Source of the DNA: an uncultured Desulfobulbus sp. | GTDB taxonomy: Bacteria; Desulfobacterota; Desulfobulbia; Desulfobulbales; Desulfobulbaceae | NCBI RefSeq assembly: GCF_963664075.1 | Contig: NZ_OY760916.1 | Location: 3,245,001-3,309,000 of the forward strand | Direction of reading: 5' to 3' | Length of the DNA: 64,000 nt | In this document: piece by piece, positions 23,043 through 31,933 of the stretch | How the letters are laid out: the number at the start of each line of letters is the position of its first letter | Position numbering within the stretch: position 1 is the first letter of the stretch | Notes under the pieces: generated by a model | What the model saw: only the letters and a program-made list of their open reading frames with translations | What the model was told of the DNA's origin: nothing | The model's database searches: none | Translations under genes and position numbers: made by a program

Positions 23043-24752
23043 TTAGGGCCGAAGGGGTTCTTCAATGAGATTGAATTTTTTAATCCTCCGGTAAAGAGTG
23101 ACCCGGTCAATCCCCAGTAAACGGGCCGCTTTTGCTTTATTCCATGCGGCTTTATTCAGGGCATCCAGGGTTACTTGGGGATCAATACCGGATGTCTTAA
23201 GAGGTGACGACCGGCGCACTCCTGGCATCTGCTTGAATTCCAGCGGCAAATGATCGAAAGCTATAATATTCTGGTTGCACAGGACAAAGGCGTGCTCCAT
23301 GGTGTGCTCCAATTCGCGGACATTGCCCGGCCAACGATATTTATTAAAGATTTTCAAAACGTCGGCGGAAATCGCTTCGATGTTCTTCTTGAATTTCAGA
23401 TTGAATTTTTGGCGAAAATGTTCAATCAGCAGCGGCAGATCTTCAAGCCTTTCCCGCAACGGTGGTAAACGAATTTCAACCACCTTGAGCCGGTAGTACA
23501 GATCTTCTCGTAACTCGCCTAAGCGTACTTTCTCCTGGAGATTTCTGTTGGTTGCTGCGATCAGGCGCACGTTAACCTTGGTGGAGGTTGAACTGCCAAC
23601 GCGTTCAAACGTACTTTCCTCAAGAACGCGTAAAAGTTTTACCTGGATGTTGGGGGAGATATCACCGATTTCATCGAAAAATATAGAGCCGCCATCCGCT
23701 CTGTGGAAGCGGCCTTCGTTATCCCTGATGGCGCCGGTAAAAGCGCCCTTAACATGCCCAAAGAGTTCCGCCTCGAGCAGGTTTTCCGGTAAAGCCGAGC
23801 AATTTACCCTAACCAGTGGTTTCTGGCTGCGGTCGCCTGCAATGTGCAGCGCCTCGGCCACCAATTCTTTGCCCGTCCCACTTTCTCCGGTGATGAGAAC
23901 CGTGGTTTGCACATTGGTCAAGGCATTGATAAGGGCGTACACCTGCTGCATCGGCTCACTCTTGCCGACAAGGCGGTGGAACTGTTGTTGTTCTTTGAGT
24001 ATATTTTCAAGGTGAACCACATGGGTCTCGTCATGGAGCACCATAACCACGCCCGATGCTGTCCCCTGCAAGTCAAGCAGAGGCGAGGTTCGCACACTGA
24101 TTATCCGTGTTGCGCCTTTCCCCTGCTTGCATTCGATACGTCGGGCCTCAATGGGAATACTTGAGAGTAAAGCCTGATCAAGAATTTCACTGCAACTGCC
24201 CTTGCATCGGTTAGCGATGACGCTGAACGGCTGACCAATATCATTTTGCAGAGCACCACAGAGGTGCATTGCAGCCTCATTGAGCGCAATGACCACCGCC
24301 TGTCGGTCAACGGTTATGATTGCATCGTTGACGCTTCTGAAGATTGCCTCGAGATTAGCGCGGTATCGTTCTTTTTCTTCGTGAATGCTCTTGAATTTCA
24401 ACGCTATTCTGGTGACATACAGCAGTGCTTCCTGATTGACCGGCTTGGGGATGTAATCAAATGCGCCGAGGCGGAGGGCCTCCGAGGCGGTTTCCACACC
24501 TGGATCGCCGGTGATCATGATGACCGGACAACTGAGGCCTCTGCTCTTGATCGCCCGCAAAATCTCGATTCCTGTTCCATCCTCCAAAATGATATCGGCA
24601 AAAACCACATCAAAGCTGGCATCATCCAATCTGGTCAAGGCTTCGGTACAACTTGCGGCTGTAATGACGAGATGTCCGGCAGCCTTGAGAAATCGTTCGA
24701 AGGTAAACCTGATCGATTCTTCATCGTCGATGATCAGAATTCTTGCGCTCAT
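23043..24752 (-). CDS. Sigma54-dependent response regulator (REC-PAS-AAA-Fis)
   Basis: The 569-residue NtrC-type activator has a receiver domain (residues 1-120) with phospho-acceptor Asp53 and Lys in YIPKPV. A PAS domain (about 130-245) includes an NRCKGSC Cys pair. The AAA+ sigma54-contact domain has Walker A GESGTGKE (289-296), the GAFTGA loop (336-341) that touches sigma54, and FFDEIGDI. A Fis-type helix-turn-helix closes the C-terminus. It overlaps the partner kinase by 4 bases and so forms a two-component pair. Targets are not visible; sigma54 promoters nearby are not obvious. A PAS inserted between receiver and AAA+ is less common and would allow a second input. Confidence 0.93.
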   Translation of the reverse strand: MSARILIIDDEESIRFTFERFLKAAGHLVITAASCTEALTRLDDASFDVVFADIILEDGTGIEILRAIKSRGLSCPVIMITGDPGVETASEALRLGAFDYIPKPVNQEALLYVTRIALKFKSIHEEKERYRANLEAIFRSVNDAIITVDRQAVVIALNEAAMHLCGALQNDIGQPFSVIANRCKGSCSEILDQALLSSIPIEARRIECKQGKGATRIISVRTSPLLDLQGTASGVVMVLHDETHVVHLENILKEQQQFHRLVGKSEPMQQVYALINALTNVQTTVLITGESGTGKELVAEALHIAGDRSQKPLVRVNCSALPENLLEAELFGHVKGAFTGAIRDNEGRFHRADGGSIFFDEIGDISPNIQVKLLRVLEESTFERVGSSTSTKVNVRLIAATNRNLQEKVRLGELREDLYYRLKVVEIRLPPLRERLEDLPLLIEHFRQKFNLKFKKNIEAISADVLKIFNKYRWPGNVRELEHTMEHAFVLCNQNIIAFDHLPLEFKQMPGVRRSSPLKTSGIDPQVTLDALNKAAWNKAKAARLLGIDRVTLYRRIKKFNLIEEPLRP

Positions 24753-26479
24753 GCTTCTGCCTCAGTTTTGGTTTGATGGACCGGTAATTCAACAATAACC
24801 CGGGTGAAATCCCCTTTGACGCTCTCAAAGACGAGGCGACCGTCATGATCCGCAATAATTTTTTTGGTGATGTTCAATCCCAAGCCTGTTCCTTTGCCAA
24901 ACGGTTTGGTTGAAAAAAAAGGTTTGGTTAGCATCGGCAGTTGATGCTTGTCAATGCCGACTCCTTGATCGTGAAAGATAATACGCACAAATGGACGATC
25001 GCGGATCATCAGGGCTTTGCCGGTGATTTCAATGCGTTTGTTTTGGTGCCGTTCCGTATACTTTTCATTCAAGGCATACCGAGCATTGTTGATGATGTTG
25101 ATAAAAACCTGCTGGATCTGGTGAAAGTTCGCTTCGATTTGGGGCAGGTTATCATCCAGGCGTATTCTGAGATCGATTCCCTCCTTGCGGATTTGTGCCT
25201 GGGTAAGAACGATGGCTTCGGAGAGAACATCGGGAATGCTGGTACGTCTTTTTTTTTGTCGTCTATCCTGTTGCGCAAAGGAAAGCAGGGATTTGACGAT
25301 CCGTCCGACACGCTCTCCTTCCTTTACAATGCGCGAGCCAATGTTTTGCTCCATGCTCTCAGGACGGCATTCGTTGAGTAGTATTTGGCCGTAGTTGATA
25401 ATACCAGTAATGGGGTTGTTGATTTCATGTGCCACGCCAGCTGCTAATTCGCCCAGAGAGGCTAGATGCCCCGCCTGAATGGCCTCTGCCTGCAGGGCTA
25501 TTTTCTCAGTAATATCGCTCACCAGCAGAAGTACACTACTGACGGTTTTCGCCTCCACTATCGGGAAGGCCCTGATATCGAGCACGGAGCCATTATACGT
25601 GGTCACTGCGACTTCATTTTTTGCAGAATGGAAACATTGTGTTATCGGGCACTCTTTGGCGAGCACGGCATGCTCATGCAACAGCTTGTAGCAGTATTGC
25701 TCCGCCGCATTGGAAGATGTCCTTTGCCGCTCCAAGGTTTTGTCACTGTTCATCCAGAGTATTTTCTTTTCTGGGGAAAGGAGGATCAGGGTGTCACTGA
25801 TTGCATAGAGTAGCGTCTGGAATTCCTTGGAGAGCTTCCTGAATTTTCTTTCGCTTTCACTGAGTTCAAGCGTGCGCGTTGCAACACGATGTTCCAGTTT
25901 ACTCTGTAATGCACGCAGTTCGTCTTCGACTACCTTCTTGTCCGACATGTCGGTGATTGAAGTCCGGCAAAGCAATCTGCCGTCCGCATATTGGCAACGA
26001 ACACTGTTGCACCGAACATGCAGGTCAGGGCCGTTTCGTTGTTCCATTCTCAGATTGCAGACCTGCCGTTCGGGGCTCTTGAAAACCTGGTCAAGGTGGG
26101 CCCAAACGGCAGGTCTATCGTGGGCAACGACAAACAATACCAAGGCCGAGTTGATTAAACTCTTTCGCTCAGTGTCAAGCTTCCTGGCAATGGTGAGATT
26201 GGCTTCCACTATTCGCCCTTTTGGAGTCAATGTGACGTAGCCGACCGGGGCAAATTCAAAAAGATCCGTATACTTTTCCAGCGACTCACCAAGTTTCTCC
26301 TGAGTCGCCCTGAGTTCCTCGTTTTGCATCTCCAGTTCAATCTGATGCACTTGCAATTCATGAACAATTTGCTGAATTTCCAGCTCATTCATATTCTGGG
26401 AAGGAAGATCCTTTTTGCGATCCTCTGCAAGTCGGCGCAACTCGTAAAATCGATCCTGGTCTGATGAGTGTTCATTCAT
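24749..26479 (-). CDS. PAS-domain sensor histidine kinase
   Basis: The 576-residue cytosolic kinase has an N-terminal helix (HELQVHQIELEMQNEEL), PAS 1 (about 65-180, PVGYVTLTPKGRIVEAN), a coiled-coil linker, PAS 2 (about 215-330) with several Cys/His, HisKA with His351 (AAGVAHEINNPITGIINYGQ), and an ATPase domain with N, G1 (DQGVGI) and G2 (GKGTGLGL) boxes. No TM segment, so it senses an internal signal. It overlaps the sigma54 activator gene by 4 bases and should phosphorylate it. Its N-terminal helix and first PAS are clearly paralogous to those of the kinase at 27378, which points to a duplicated sensing module. ATG at 26479. Confidence 0.93.
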   Translation of the reverse strand: MNEHSSDQDRFYELRRLAEDRKKDLPSQNMNELEIQQIVHELQVHQIELEMQNEELRATQEKLGESLEKYTDLFEFAPVGYVTLTPKGRIVEANLTIARKLDTERKSLINSALVLFVVAHDRPAVWAHLDQVFKSPERQVCNLRMEQRNGPDLHVRCNSVRCQYADGRLLCRTSITDMSDKKVVEDELRALQSKLEHRVATRTLELSESERKFRKLSKEFQTLLYAISDTLILLSPEKKILWMNSDKTLERQRTSSNAAEQYCYKLLHEHAVLAKECPITQCFHSAKNEVAVTTYNGSVLDIRAFPIVEAKTVSSVLLLVSDITEKIALQAEAIQAGHLASLGELAAGVAHEINNPITGIINYGQILLNECRPESMEQNIGSRIVKEGERVGRIVKSLLSFAQQDRRQKKRRTSIPDVLSEAIVLTQAQIRKEGIDLRIRLDDNLPQIEANFHQIQQVFINIINNARYALNEKYTERHQNKRIEITGKALMIRDRPFVRIIFHDQGVGIDKHQLPMLTKPFFSTKPFGKGTGLGLNITKKIIADHDGRLVFESVKGDFTRVIVELPVHQTKTEAEA

Positions 26480-27232
26480 ATCTGTACTCTCAGTCTCAAT
26501 CCATTACGATTGGTATTTTTTGTTTGGGTGACTGGCTTTAAAAGACAGACTGCCGTTTCTTTGCAGCAAATTGCCGAATGCATATACATAAAGGATAACA
26601 TGTTGCGCAATGGTACACGAAACACTTCTGTTACATTCAACACTATTTTTCGGATGGTATAATAGAAAGATGACGATATTTTTGGGTATAATTACCAAAA
26701 AACACAGAAGTTAATTTGAAATATGCAAGTCATCTTTCAACAAGGCATTGATCTTGCTTTTAGGCAATAAAAGTAAAATAAATGCACAGGCCAACAACTC
26801 AGAAAATTTTCTTAAAAATTCGCTGTCCAGTCTTTTTATTCCGGTCCTTGTAGGAATACAAATTCCTATAACAACTGCTCTTTTCGTAAAAATGAATAAG
26901 AAAATGACGTATTTTTATTAGCCAAATAACTGTTCTTACGATCACACCACGATTGGCATGCAAATAAGAATTGAGATGAAATCATGTCCGATAACCTGCG
27001 GTTTACCGACACGTATGACCCAGCAATGTTTCGAACGGATTTGCCGAGAAAATAGGTAAAAAGTGAACTATGCCCGTTTTTGCAACGGGAGCAAAAATCA
27101 AAGAAAAAGTGTCCCCTTATGTTTTGCCTGTCATGCTGGAAACAAACCGGCAGAGCTTGACTTTATACCACAGGAGGAGCTCAACATAATAGTGCTGACA
27201 AGTTAAGCGAATTCCAATGGTCAGGATCGATT
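26480..27232. other. Divergent intergenic region, promoters for two kinases
   Basis: This AT-rich stretch separates the minus-strand two-component pair from the plus-strand kinase. TATAAT hexamers occur near 26658 and 26691 without clear -35 partners. A short 6-bp hairpin CCCGTT/AACGGG lies near 27075. No supported gene was found. Confidence 0.4.
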
Positions 27233-27281
27233 CCCCCCTATTCATGGGTTAGGATCGGCGTAACCCATGAATGGGGGGGGG
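27233..27281. promoter_or_regulatory. Strong hairpin with poly-G arm before a kinase gene
   Basis: ATTCATGGGTTA (about 27240-27251) pairs perfectly with TAACCCATGAAT (27261-27272), extended by a C6 run on the left and a G9 run on the right; the loop is GGATCGGCG. The stem is about 16-18 bp. It lies 96 bases before the chosen kinase start and covers an in-frame upstream ATG at 27267. No T run follows, so it is not a classical terminator. It may protect or control the leader, or be the end of an element. Confidence 0.5.
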
Positions 27282-27377
27282 AGGAATTACAACAGATGCA
27301 GCTTCAAAACAATACTGCCATTGCAATCCGCAGCAACCAGCGGAGCTCAAATTTCGCACTCTGAAAATAGGAATTCT

Positions 27378-28796
27378 ATGATTAATACCGCCAATTATCG
27401 CGCCGTTAAATCTTCCTGCGAAAAAAATATCGCGGTTGAAAAAATGCCCAAAGAAGAGGTTGCTTTATCCGAACATCTTACCGCTCGATCAACCGAACAG
27501 TTACAACAGGTCTTCCATGAGCTTCGATTGCATCAGATTGAACTGAGTATCCAAAATGAGGAACTGCGTTTGGTCCAGGCAAAACTTGAGTCCTCGCGGG
27601 TTCGCCTGGCGGACCTCTATGACTATGCGCCTGTGGGATATGTGACTGAAAGTGAAGCCGGGATAATCATTGAGGCCAATGCTACCGTGGCCAGCATGCT
27701 GAATGTAACCAAAAGCTCCTTGTTTAAGTCACCTTTGAGCAACTTCATTTTTCCTGAAGACCAGGATACTTACTACCTCCACCGCAAGCAGCTTTTCGAT
27801 ACGCATGCGCCGCAGGTAAGTGAAGTACGAATGCTCCGACCTGGAAGCTCTCCTTTTTGGGCCAGGCTGCAAGCAATAATAGTGTACGAAGCCAGAACTC
27901 TGCCTACATGCCGCGTTATCTTGAGCGATATTACCGTATGCAAATTGGCCGAACAACGGAGGCAAAGACGAAAAGATCAACTGGCCCAGATGCAAAAGAT
28001 GGAATCGATAGAACGGCTAGCCGGAGGCGTAGCACACAATTTCAATAACATGCTGGGGATTATTCTTGGCAACGCAGAGATGGCTCTTGACCATACAGCA
28101 CCAGGAGAACTGTTCTTTTATAATCTCCAGGAAATCGGCAAGGCAGTCGATCGTTCAACCCAACTCACCGGACAATTACTTTCCTTTGCTCGCATGCAGA
28201 CCACTGCAACCGAATGCCTTGATTTGAATAAAGCCGTAGAAGGCCAGCTCACCTCCCTGCGACATCTGTTTGGCAAGGCCATCGACCTTGTATGGATTCC
28301 GGGTGCGGGTCTTTGGCCAGTCACAATGGACATTTCTCAAATTGAACAAATTGTAAACAATCTCTGTGTCAATGCCCGTGACGCCATCAAGGAAGCAGGA
28401 CAAGTAACCATTGAGACGAGAAATACGACCCTTGACCATGACAATCAAGCAAATCACCCGAATTTTTTCCTGGGTGAATATGTGGCGCTCATTGTGCGCG
28501 ATAATGGTTGTGGCATTGCGGATGATGCCAGAAACAGGCTTTTTGAACCTTATTTTACCACTAAAGCGATAGGGCAAGGCAGTGGTCTCGGGCTGGCCAT
28601 AGTGCATGGTATTATTAACCAGAACGATGGATTCATCAATGTTATCAGTAAACAGGGGCAAGGGACCTCTTTTGAAATTTACCTGCCACGCCTGCCGATA
28701 ATCAACATGTCCGACGAAAAGCAAGAGTCACATGTTTTGGATGAAATCGTCTCTGGCTCCGCCCAGTTGATGATTCATAAGCAGAACAATCAATAG
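27378..28796 (+). CDS. PAS-domain sensor histidine kinase
   Basis: The 472-residue cytosolic kinase carries an N-terminal helix (HELRLHQIELSIQNEELRL), one PAS domain (about 70-190, PVGYVTESEAGIIIEAN), HisKA with His220 (AGGVAHNFNNMLGIILGN) and an ATPase domain with DNGCGI and GQGSGLGLAI. The HNFNNML form of the H-box is typical of kinases that work with separate or NtrC-type regulators. No partner regulator is adjacent. Start 27378 is chosen because AGGA precedes it by 6 bases and because the upstream ATG at 27267 sits in the hairpin at 27233-27281. The N-terminal 60 residues are paralogous to those of the kinase at 24749. Orphan kinase; signal unknown. Confidence 0.9.
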   Translation: MINTANYRAVKSSCEKNIAVEKMPKEEVALSEHLTARSTEQLQQVFHELRLHQIELSIQNEELRLVQAKLESSRVRLADLYDYAPVGYVTESEAGIIIEANATVASMLNVTKSSLFKSPLSNFIFPEDQDTYYLHRKQLFDTHAPQVSEVRMLRPGSSPFWARLQAIIVYEARTLPTCRVILSDITVCKLAEQRRQRRKDQLAQMQKMESIERLAGGVAHNFNNMLGIILGNAEMALDHTAPGELFFYNLQEIGKAVDRSTQLTGQLLSFARMQTTATECLDLNKAVEGQLTSLRHLFGKAIDLVWIPGAGLWPVTMDISQIEQIVNNLCVNARDAIKEAGQVTIETRNTTLDHDNQANHPNFFLGEYVALIVRDNGCGIADDARNRLFEPYFTTKAIGQGSGLGLAIVHGIINQNDGFINVISKQGQGTSFEIYLPRLPIINMSDEKQESHVLDEIVSGSAQLMIHKQNNQ

Positions 28797-28877
28797 GTGC
28801 AAAAGGAACGTCGTTTATCGAACAACAGAGATGCACAAAAAAACACCCATAAATTATGGTGCATTATGAGGCCGAGC

Positions 28878-29042
28878 ATGAAGGACCAAACAGAAAAGAC
28901 GTTTTATCAAATTAAAGGAAAAGTCAGGGAAGACGCTAAAACAATCAGTAAAAATGAGGAGGAAAAAGTCGAAATAATCACCGAAAAAAAAGAAGGAAAA
29001 GAACAGGTAATACTTGGCGACATAGGGGGAGCCAGAAAATAG
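28878..29042 (+). CDS. CsbD-like small stress protein
   Basis: The 54-residue Lys/Glu-rich protein contains TFYQIKGKVREDAKTIS, which resembles the IKGK-V-E-A-K core of CsbD/YjbJ proteins, followed by a repeated charged helix. It has GAGG 7 bases ahead of the ATG at 28878. Length is slightly less than the usual 60-70 residues. CsbD proteins are induced by general stress and have no known biochemical role. It lies 81 bases after the kinase and 65 bases before the radical SAM gene. The match is pattern-level, so confidence is moderate. Confidence 0.5.
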   Translation: MKDQTEKTFYQIKGKVREDAKTISKNEEEKVEIITEKKEGKEQVILGDIGGARK

Positions 29043-29107
29043 TGGGAGGCGTGCCTCATGCATCGGAAGGCAACTTGACATAGAGCATTGAGAAAAGGAG
29101 CACCTCT

Positions 29108-30598
29108 ATGAATATTCTCCTGGTTTATCCACACTATCCGGATACCTTCTGGAGTTTTCGGCATGCCTTGAATTTTATCGGGAAAAAGGCGAGTTTCCCC
29201 CCCCTTGGATTGCTGACAGTGGCTGCAATGCTCCCTGGTGTATGGGACAAGAGGCTAATCGATTTAAATGTTCGTTCTTTAACGAATAGTGATTTGCTGT
29301 GGGCGGACTACGTTTTCGTCAGCGCCATGGATATTCAAAGGAAATCGGCCCGGGAGATTATCGCACGCTGCCATCTGCTTGGCGTCAATTCTGTCGTGGG
29401 CGGCCCCCTGTTTACGAGTTGCCCTGAAGATTTCCCAGAGGTGGATCATCTCGTGCTGGGCGAAGCGGAATGCACGTTACCCAGGTTCCTCGACGACTTG
29501 GAAAAAGGTACGGCTCAACGGCTTTATGTGGATGAGCAAAAGGCCGATCTTCTGGACACGCCCGCACCGCTTTGGGATCTGATCGACACCAAGAACTATG
29601 CAGCCATGAACATTCAGTATTCGCGCGGATGTCCCTTTGACTGCGAATTTTGTGATATCACTGCAATGTTTGGCCATAAACCGCGCACTAAAGAGCTCCC
29701 CCAACTGATCGCCGAGCTGGATAGTCTGCGTATTCATGGGTGGGTTGGATCGGTTTTTATTGTTGATGACAATTTTATCGGTGATCGGGGCAAGCTTAAG
29801 CGCGAAGTCCTTCCTGGCTTGATCGACTGGATGGAACAAAATGGACGGCCGTTCTATTTCTACACCGAAGCGTCAATTGATCTCGCCGGAGATGCCAGGC
29901 TCATGGAGTTGATGGTCCGCGCTGGCTTCCAGGAAGTCTTTATTGGTATCGAAACGCCTTGCGAGGAATGCCTGCTCGAGGCAGGCAAGGTGCAGAATAA
30001 AAATCGTGATCTACTGGCCGCGGTGCGTTGTATCCAACACTCTGGTTTGCAGGTGCATGGCGGTTTTATTGTCGGGTTTGACAGCGATCCATCTTCAATT
30101 TTCGATATGCAGATTCGTTTCATTCAGGAAAGCGGCATTGTCACCGCCATGGTCGGGCTGTTGAGCGCGTTACGCGGCACTCGACTTTACAAACGTCTGG
30201 AGGAAGAGGGACGTTTGCTTGGCGCCACGACCGGGGACAATATGGATGGCACTCTTAACTTCAGCCCCAGAATGGAGAAAAAAACGCTCATCAGAGGATA
30301 TCAGACGATTCTCGATACTATTTATGCCCCCAGGAATTACTATCAACGCGTGATGAGGCTCTTTCAGGCGTATCGACCGTTGCAGGTGGGAAAATTTCAC
30401 CTCCAGCCCGGCTATATTGGAGCATTGTTTAAGGCGATCCTTTTCTTGGGCGTGTTGGGGCGGGAAAGATTGTATTTCTGGAAACTATTTTTCTGGTCAC
30501 TTTTCAGAAAACCGCGACTTTTTCCTCTTGCCATAACATATGCCATCTATGGATTCCACTTCAGGAAGGTGGCGGAGCAGATCATACGGAACGGATAA
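29108..30598 (+). CDS. B12-binding-type radical SAM protein
   Basis: The 496-residue protein has an N-terminal cobalamin-binding-like Rossmann domain (about 1-150, VYPHYPDTFWSF and VVGGPLFTSCPEDFP). A radical SAM domain follows with the 4Fe-4S motif CPFDCEFC (Cys 175, 179, 182), then a C-terminal DUF4070-like helical part. The organisation matches the HpnR/HpnJ and related methyltransferase or oxidase families of class B radical SAM enzymes. The substrate is not clear: hopanoid, lipid or other C-methylation are all possible. It follows a CsbD-like gene and precedes a cold-shock gene, so no pathway context is present. ATG at 29108 has AGGAG nearby. Confidence 0.85.
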   Translation: MNILLVYPHYPDTFWSFRHALNFIGKKASFPPLGLLTVAAMLPGVWDKRLIDLNVRSLTNSDLLWADYVFVSAMDIQRKSAREIIARCHLLGVNSVVGGPLFTSCPEDFPEVDHLVLGEAECTLPRFLDDLEKGTAQRLYVDEQKADLLDTPAPLWDLIDTKNYAAMNIQYSRGCPFDCEFCDITAMFGHKPRTKELPQLIAELDSLRIHGWVGSVFIVDDNFIGDRGKLKREVLPGLIDWMEQNGRPFYFYTEASIDLAGDARLMELMVRAGFQEVFIGIETPCEECLLEAGKVQNKNRDLLAAVRCIQHSGLQVHGGFIVGFDSDPSSIFDMQIRFIQESGIVTAMVGLLSALRGTRLYKRLEEEGRLLGATTGDNMDGTLNFSPRMEKKTLIRGYQTILDTIYAPRNYYQRVMRLFQAYRPLQVGKFHLQPGYIGALFKAILFLGVLGRERLYFWKLFFWSLFRKPRLFPLAITYAIYGFHFRKVAEQIIRNG

Positions 30599-30796
30599 GA
30601 GGGGAAGAGAGGTGGCAAGAAAGGGATGCCCGAGAGTGTCTGAAGAACATGACAAGGAAAAGGACACTGCCTCAGTTTTCAGGGGCAGAGTTCTGAGCGT
30701 TCTTTTTGATTATTCAGTATTTTATCGGAAGCCCCAAAGTGGGGCAACCACCCTAATGTGTGGCATAATCACACAACGACAAAAGGAGTAGTTGGA
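30599..30796 (+). promoter_or_regulatory. Cold-shock gene leader
   Basis: The roughly 200-base leader contains a GCCCC/GGGGC hairpin (30731-30745, five-base loop) and a CCAC/TGTGG pair close by (about 30750-30765). Cold-shock mRNAs often have structured leaders that control translation with temperature. A possible TATAAT-like box was not fixed. Confidence 0.4.
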
Positions 30797-30997
30797 ATGG
30801 CTGAAGGAATTGTAAAATGGTTTAATGATTCTAAGGGATTTGGATTTATCGAGCAGGAAGGGGGCAAGGACGTTTTTGTGCATCATTCCGCTATCCAGGC
30901 AGAGGGCTTTAAATCACTCCAGGAGGGTGGTCGCGTAAAGTTTGATGTGGAAGAAGGGGTCAAGGGACCATCAGCAAAAAATGTAGTCAAGTGCTGA
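30797..30997 (+). CDS. Cold-shock protein (CspA family)
   Basis: The 66-residue single-domain RNA/DNA chaperone carries both RNP motifs, KGFGFIEQ (RNP1) and VFVHHSAI (RNP2). It has the family's expected size and start ([14 protein letters not shown]). AAGGAG lies 9 bases upstream of the ATG at 30797. It ends in a Cys and is followed by a bidirectional terminator. It melts RNA secondary structure during cold shock or growth transitions; this is family knowledge. Confidence 0.96.
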   Translation: MAEGIVKWFNDSKGFGFIEQEGGKDVFVHHSAIQAEGFKSLQEGGRVKFDVEEGVKGPSAKNVVKC

Positions 30998-31071
30998 GTC
31001 CCGTGGGGTGTCGTTTTCGTGAAAAGGCTCGAGAACGACGTTTCGAGCTTCGCAATCAAGTTTAGGATTAT

Positions 31072-31100
31072 AAAAAAACCCGTTTCATGCGGGTTTTTTT
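31072..31100. terminator. Bidirectional terminator after the cold-shock gene
   Basis: AAAAAAACCCG and CGGGTTTTTTT (with a short TTTCATG loop) form a strong stem with A and T runs on both sides, so it can stop transcription from both strands. Confidence 0.85.
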
Positions 31101-31250
31101 GCTCATTTTTGGCGGCGCTCATCTTTCACCTCAAATGGATGAATTCCGCCTGCTGCTTCTTCATCACGCCTCTTGGTCAATGTGCATCAAATCAAGCTTC
31201 CTTGAGTTGGATTGAACTGTAACTATTGACCTGAATATTCACGCAACGTT

Positions 31251-31268
31251 TGTGTTGCTAGCAACACA
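31251..31268. promoter_or_regulatory. Perfect 18-bp palindrome (possible operator)
   Basis: TGTGTTGC followed by TAGCAACACA reads the same on both strands. It lies 18 bases before the start of the small exported protein at 31286. It may be an operator or an RNA hairpin that overlaps the leader. Confidence 0.5.
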
Positions 31269-31285
31269 TACAAGAGGAATTCATC

Positions 31286-31636
31286 ATGAAATGTAAGCTC
31301 GTTGTCTTGTTCTCCCTGATAATCACCTTATCCCTGCCTGCATGGTTTGAAGGGGAAGCTGTTCAGGCCTCAAATCAAGAGATAAGGGGAAATCAGGAAC
31401 AACCGTTCTATGGGAGCCAGCTAATGACCCAGGATGAGCGGCTCGAATACCACAGGCAAATGCGTGAGACAAAAACAGCTAAAGAACGAGAATTGCTCCG
31501 CAAAGAACACCATCAACGAATGCAAGATCGGGCTGCGATCCGTGGCGTCACGTTACCCGAAGAACCTCCGGCCAGGGGAGGCGGCATGGGGAAAGGAGGT
31601 GGGATGATGATGAATCGTGGTAGTGGTAATCGTTGA
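31286..31636 (+). CDS. Exported small protein, family of unknown function
   Basis: The 116-residue product has a signal peptide (KCKLVVLFSLIITLSLP then AVQASN) with a likely cleavage near residue 28. The mature part is charged and contains YGSQLMTQDERLEYHRQMRE and RELLRKEHHQRMQDRAA, a pattern seen in unannotated exported proteins of related bacteria. The C-terminus is Gly/Met-rich (GGGMGKGGGMMM). It may be a periplasmic chaperone-like or metal-responsive protein, by loose analogy with Spy/CpxP; this is speculation. AGAGGAA precedes the ATG at 31286. Confidence 0.6.
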   Translation: MKCKLVVLFSLIITLSLPAWFEGEAVQASNQEIRGNQEQPFYGSQLMTQDERLEYHRQMRETKTAKERELLRKEHHQRMQDRAAIRGVTLPEEPPARGGGMGKGGGMMMNRGSGNR

Positions 31637-31933
31637 TTTTTTTCATACGAGTTATACGAGAGAGCCCCCCTGTGTTGTGTCTTGGGGATCCAGTGCATTC
31701 AAAGCGATGCATACTCCGTTCTTGCAATAGTAAAGGCTCCTCTCCGTATTTTTTTTAACAAGGGTAAGAGAGGGCTGCTCGTTATGGCATTGCAAGTTTC
31801 CTAAACAAGGACTTCCGAACCAATTCAAAGGGAGAATAGAAGCATTGCAGGCGCAGCATTCTTGAGGATGAGTGGCTGCAGCTGAATTAGTCGTTAATCA
31901 GATCCCTGTAGTCTTTCAAGGAGTACCTCTGTC
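31637..31933. other. Intergenic, nothing recognised
   Basis: Several short imperfect inverted repeats (for example CTCCTCTC with GAGAGGG) exist between 31730 and 31780, but no known riboswitch pattern was seen. A c-di-GMP riboswitch was specifically looked for, because a GGDEF-EAL gene follows, and was not found. Confidence 0.35.

Noticed and set aside
27267..27377. Upstream start of the PAS kinase
   Set aside because: The ATG is inside a stable hairpin with a G9 run; the ATG at 27378 has a proper AGGA.
31637..31933. c-di-GMP riboswitch before the GGDEF-EAL gene
   Set aside because: The conserved core and P1 pattern were not found.
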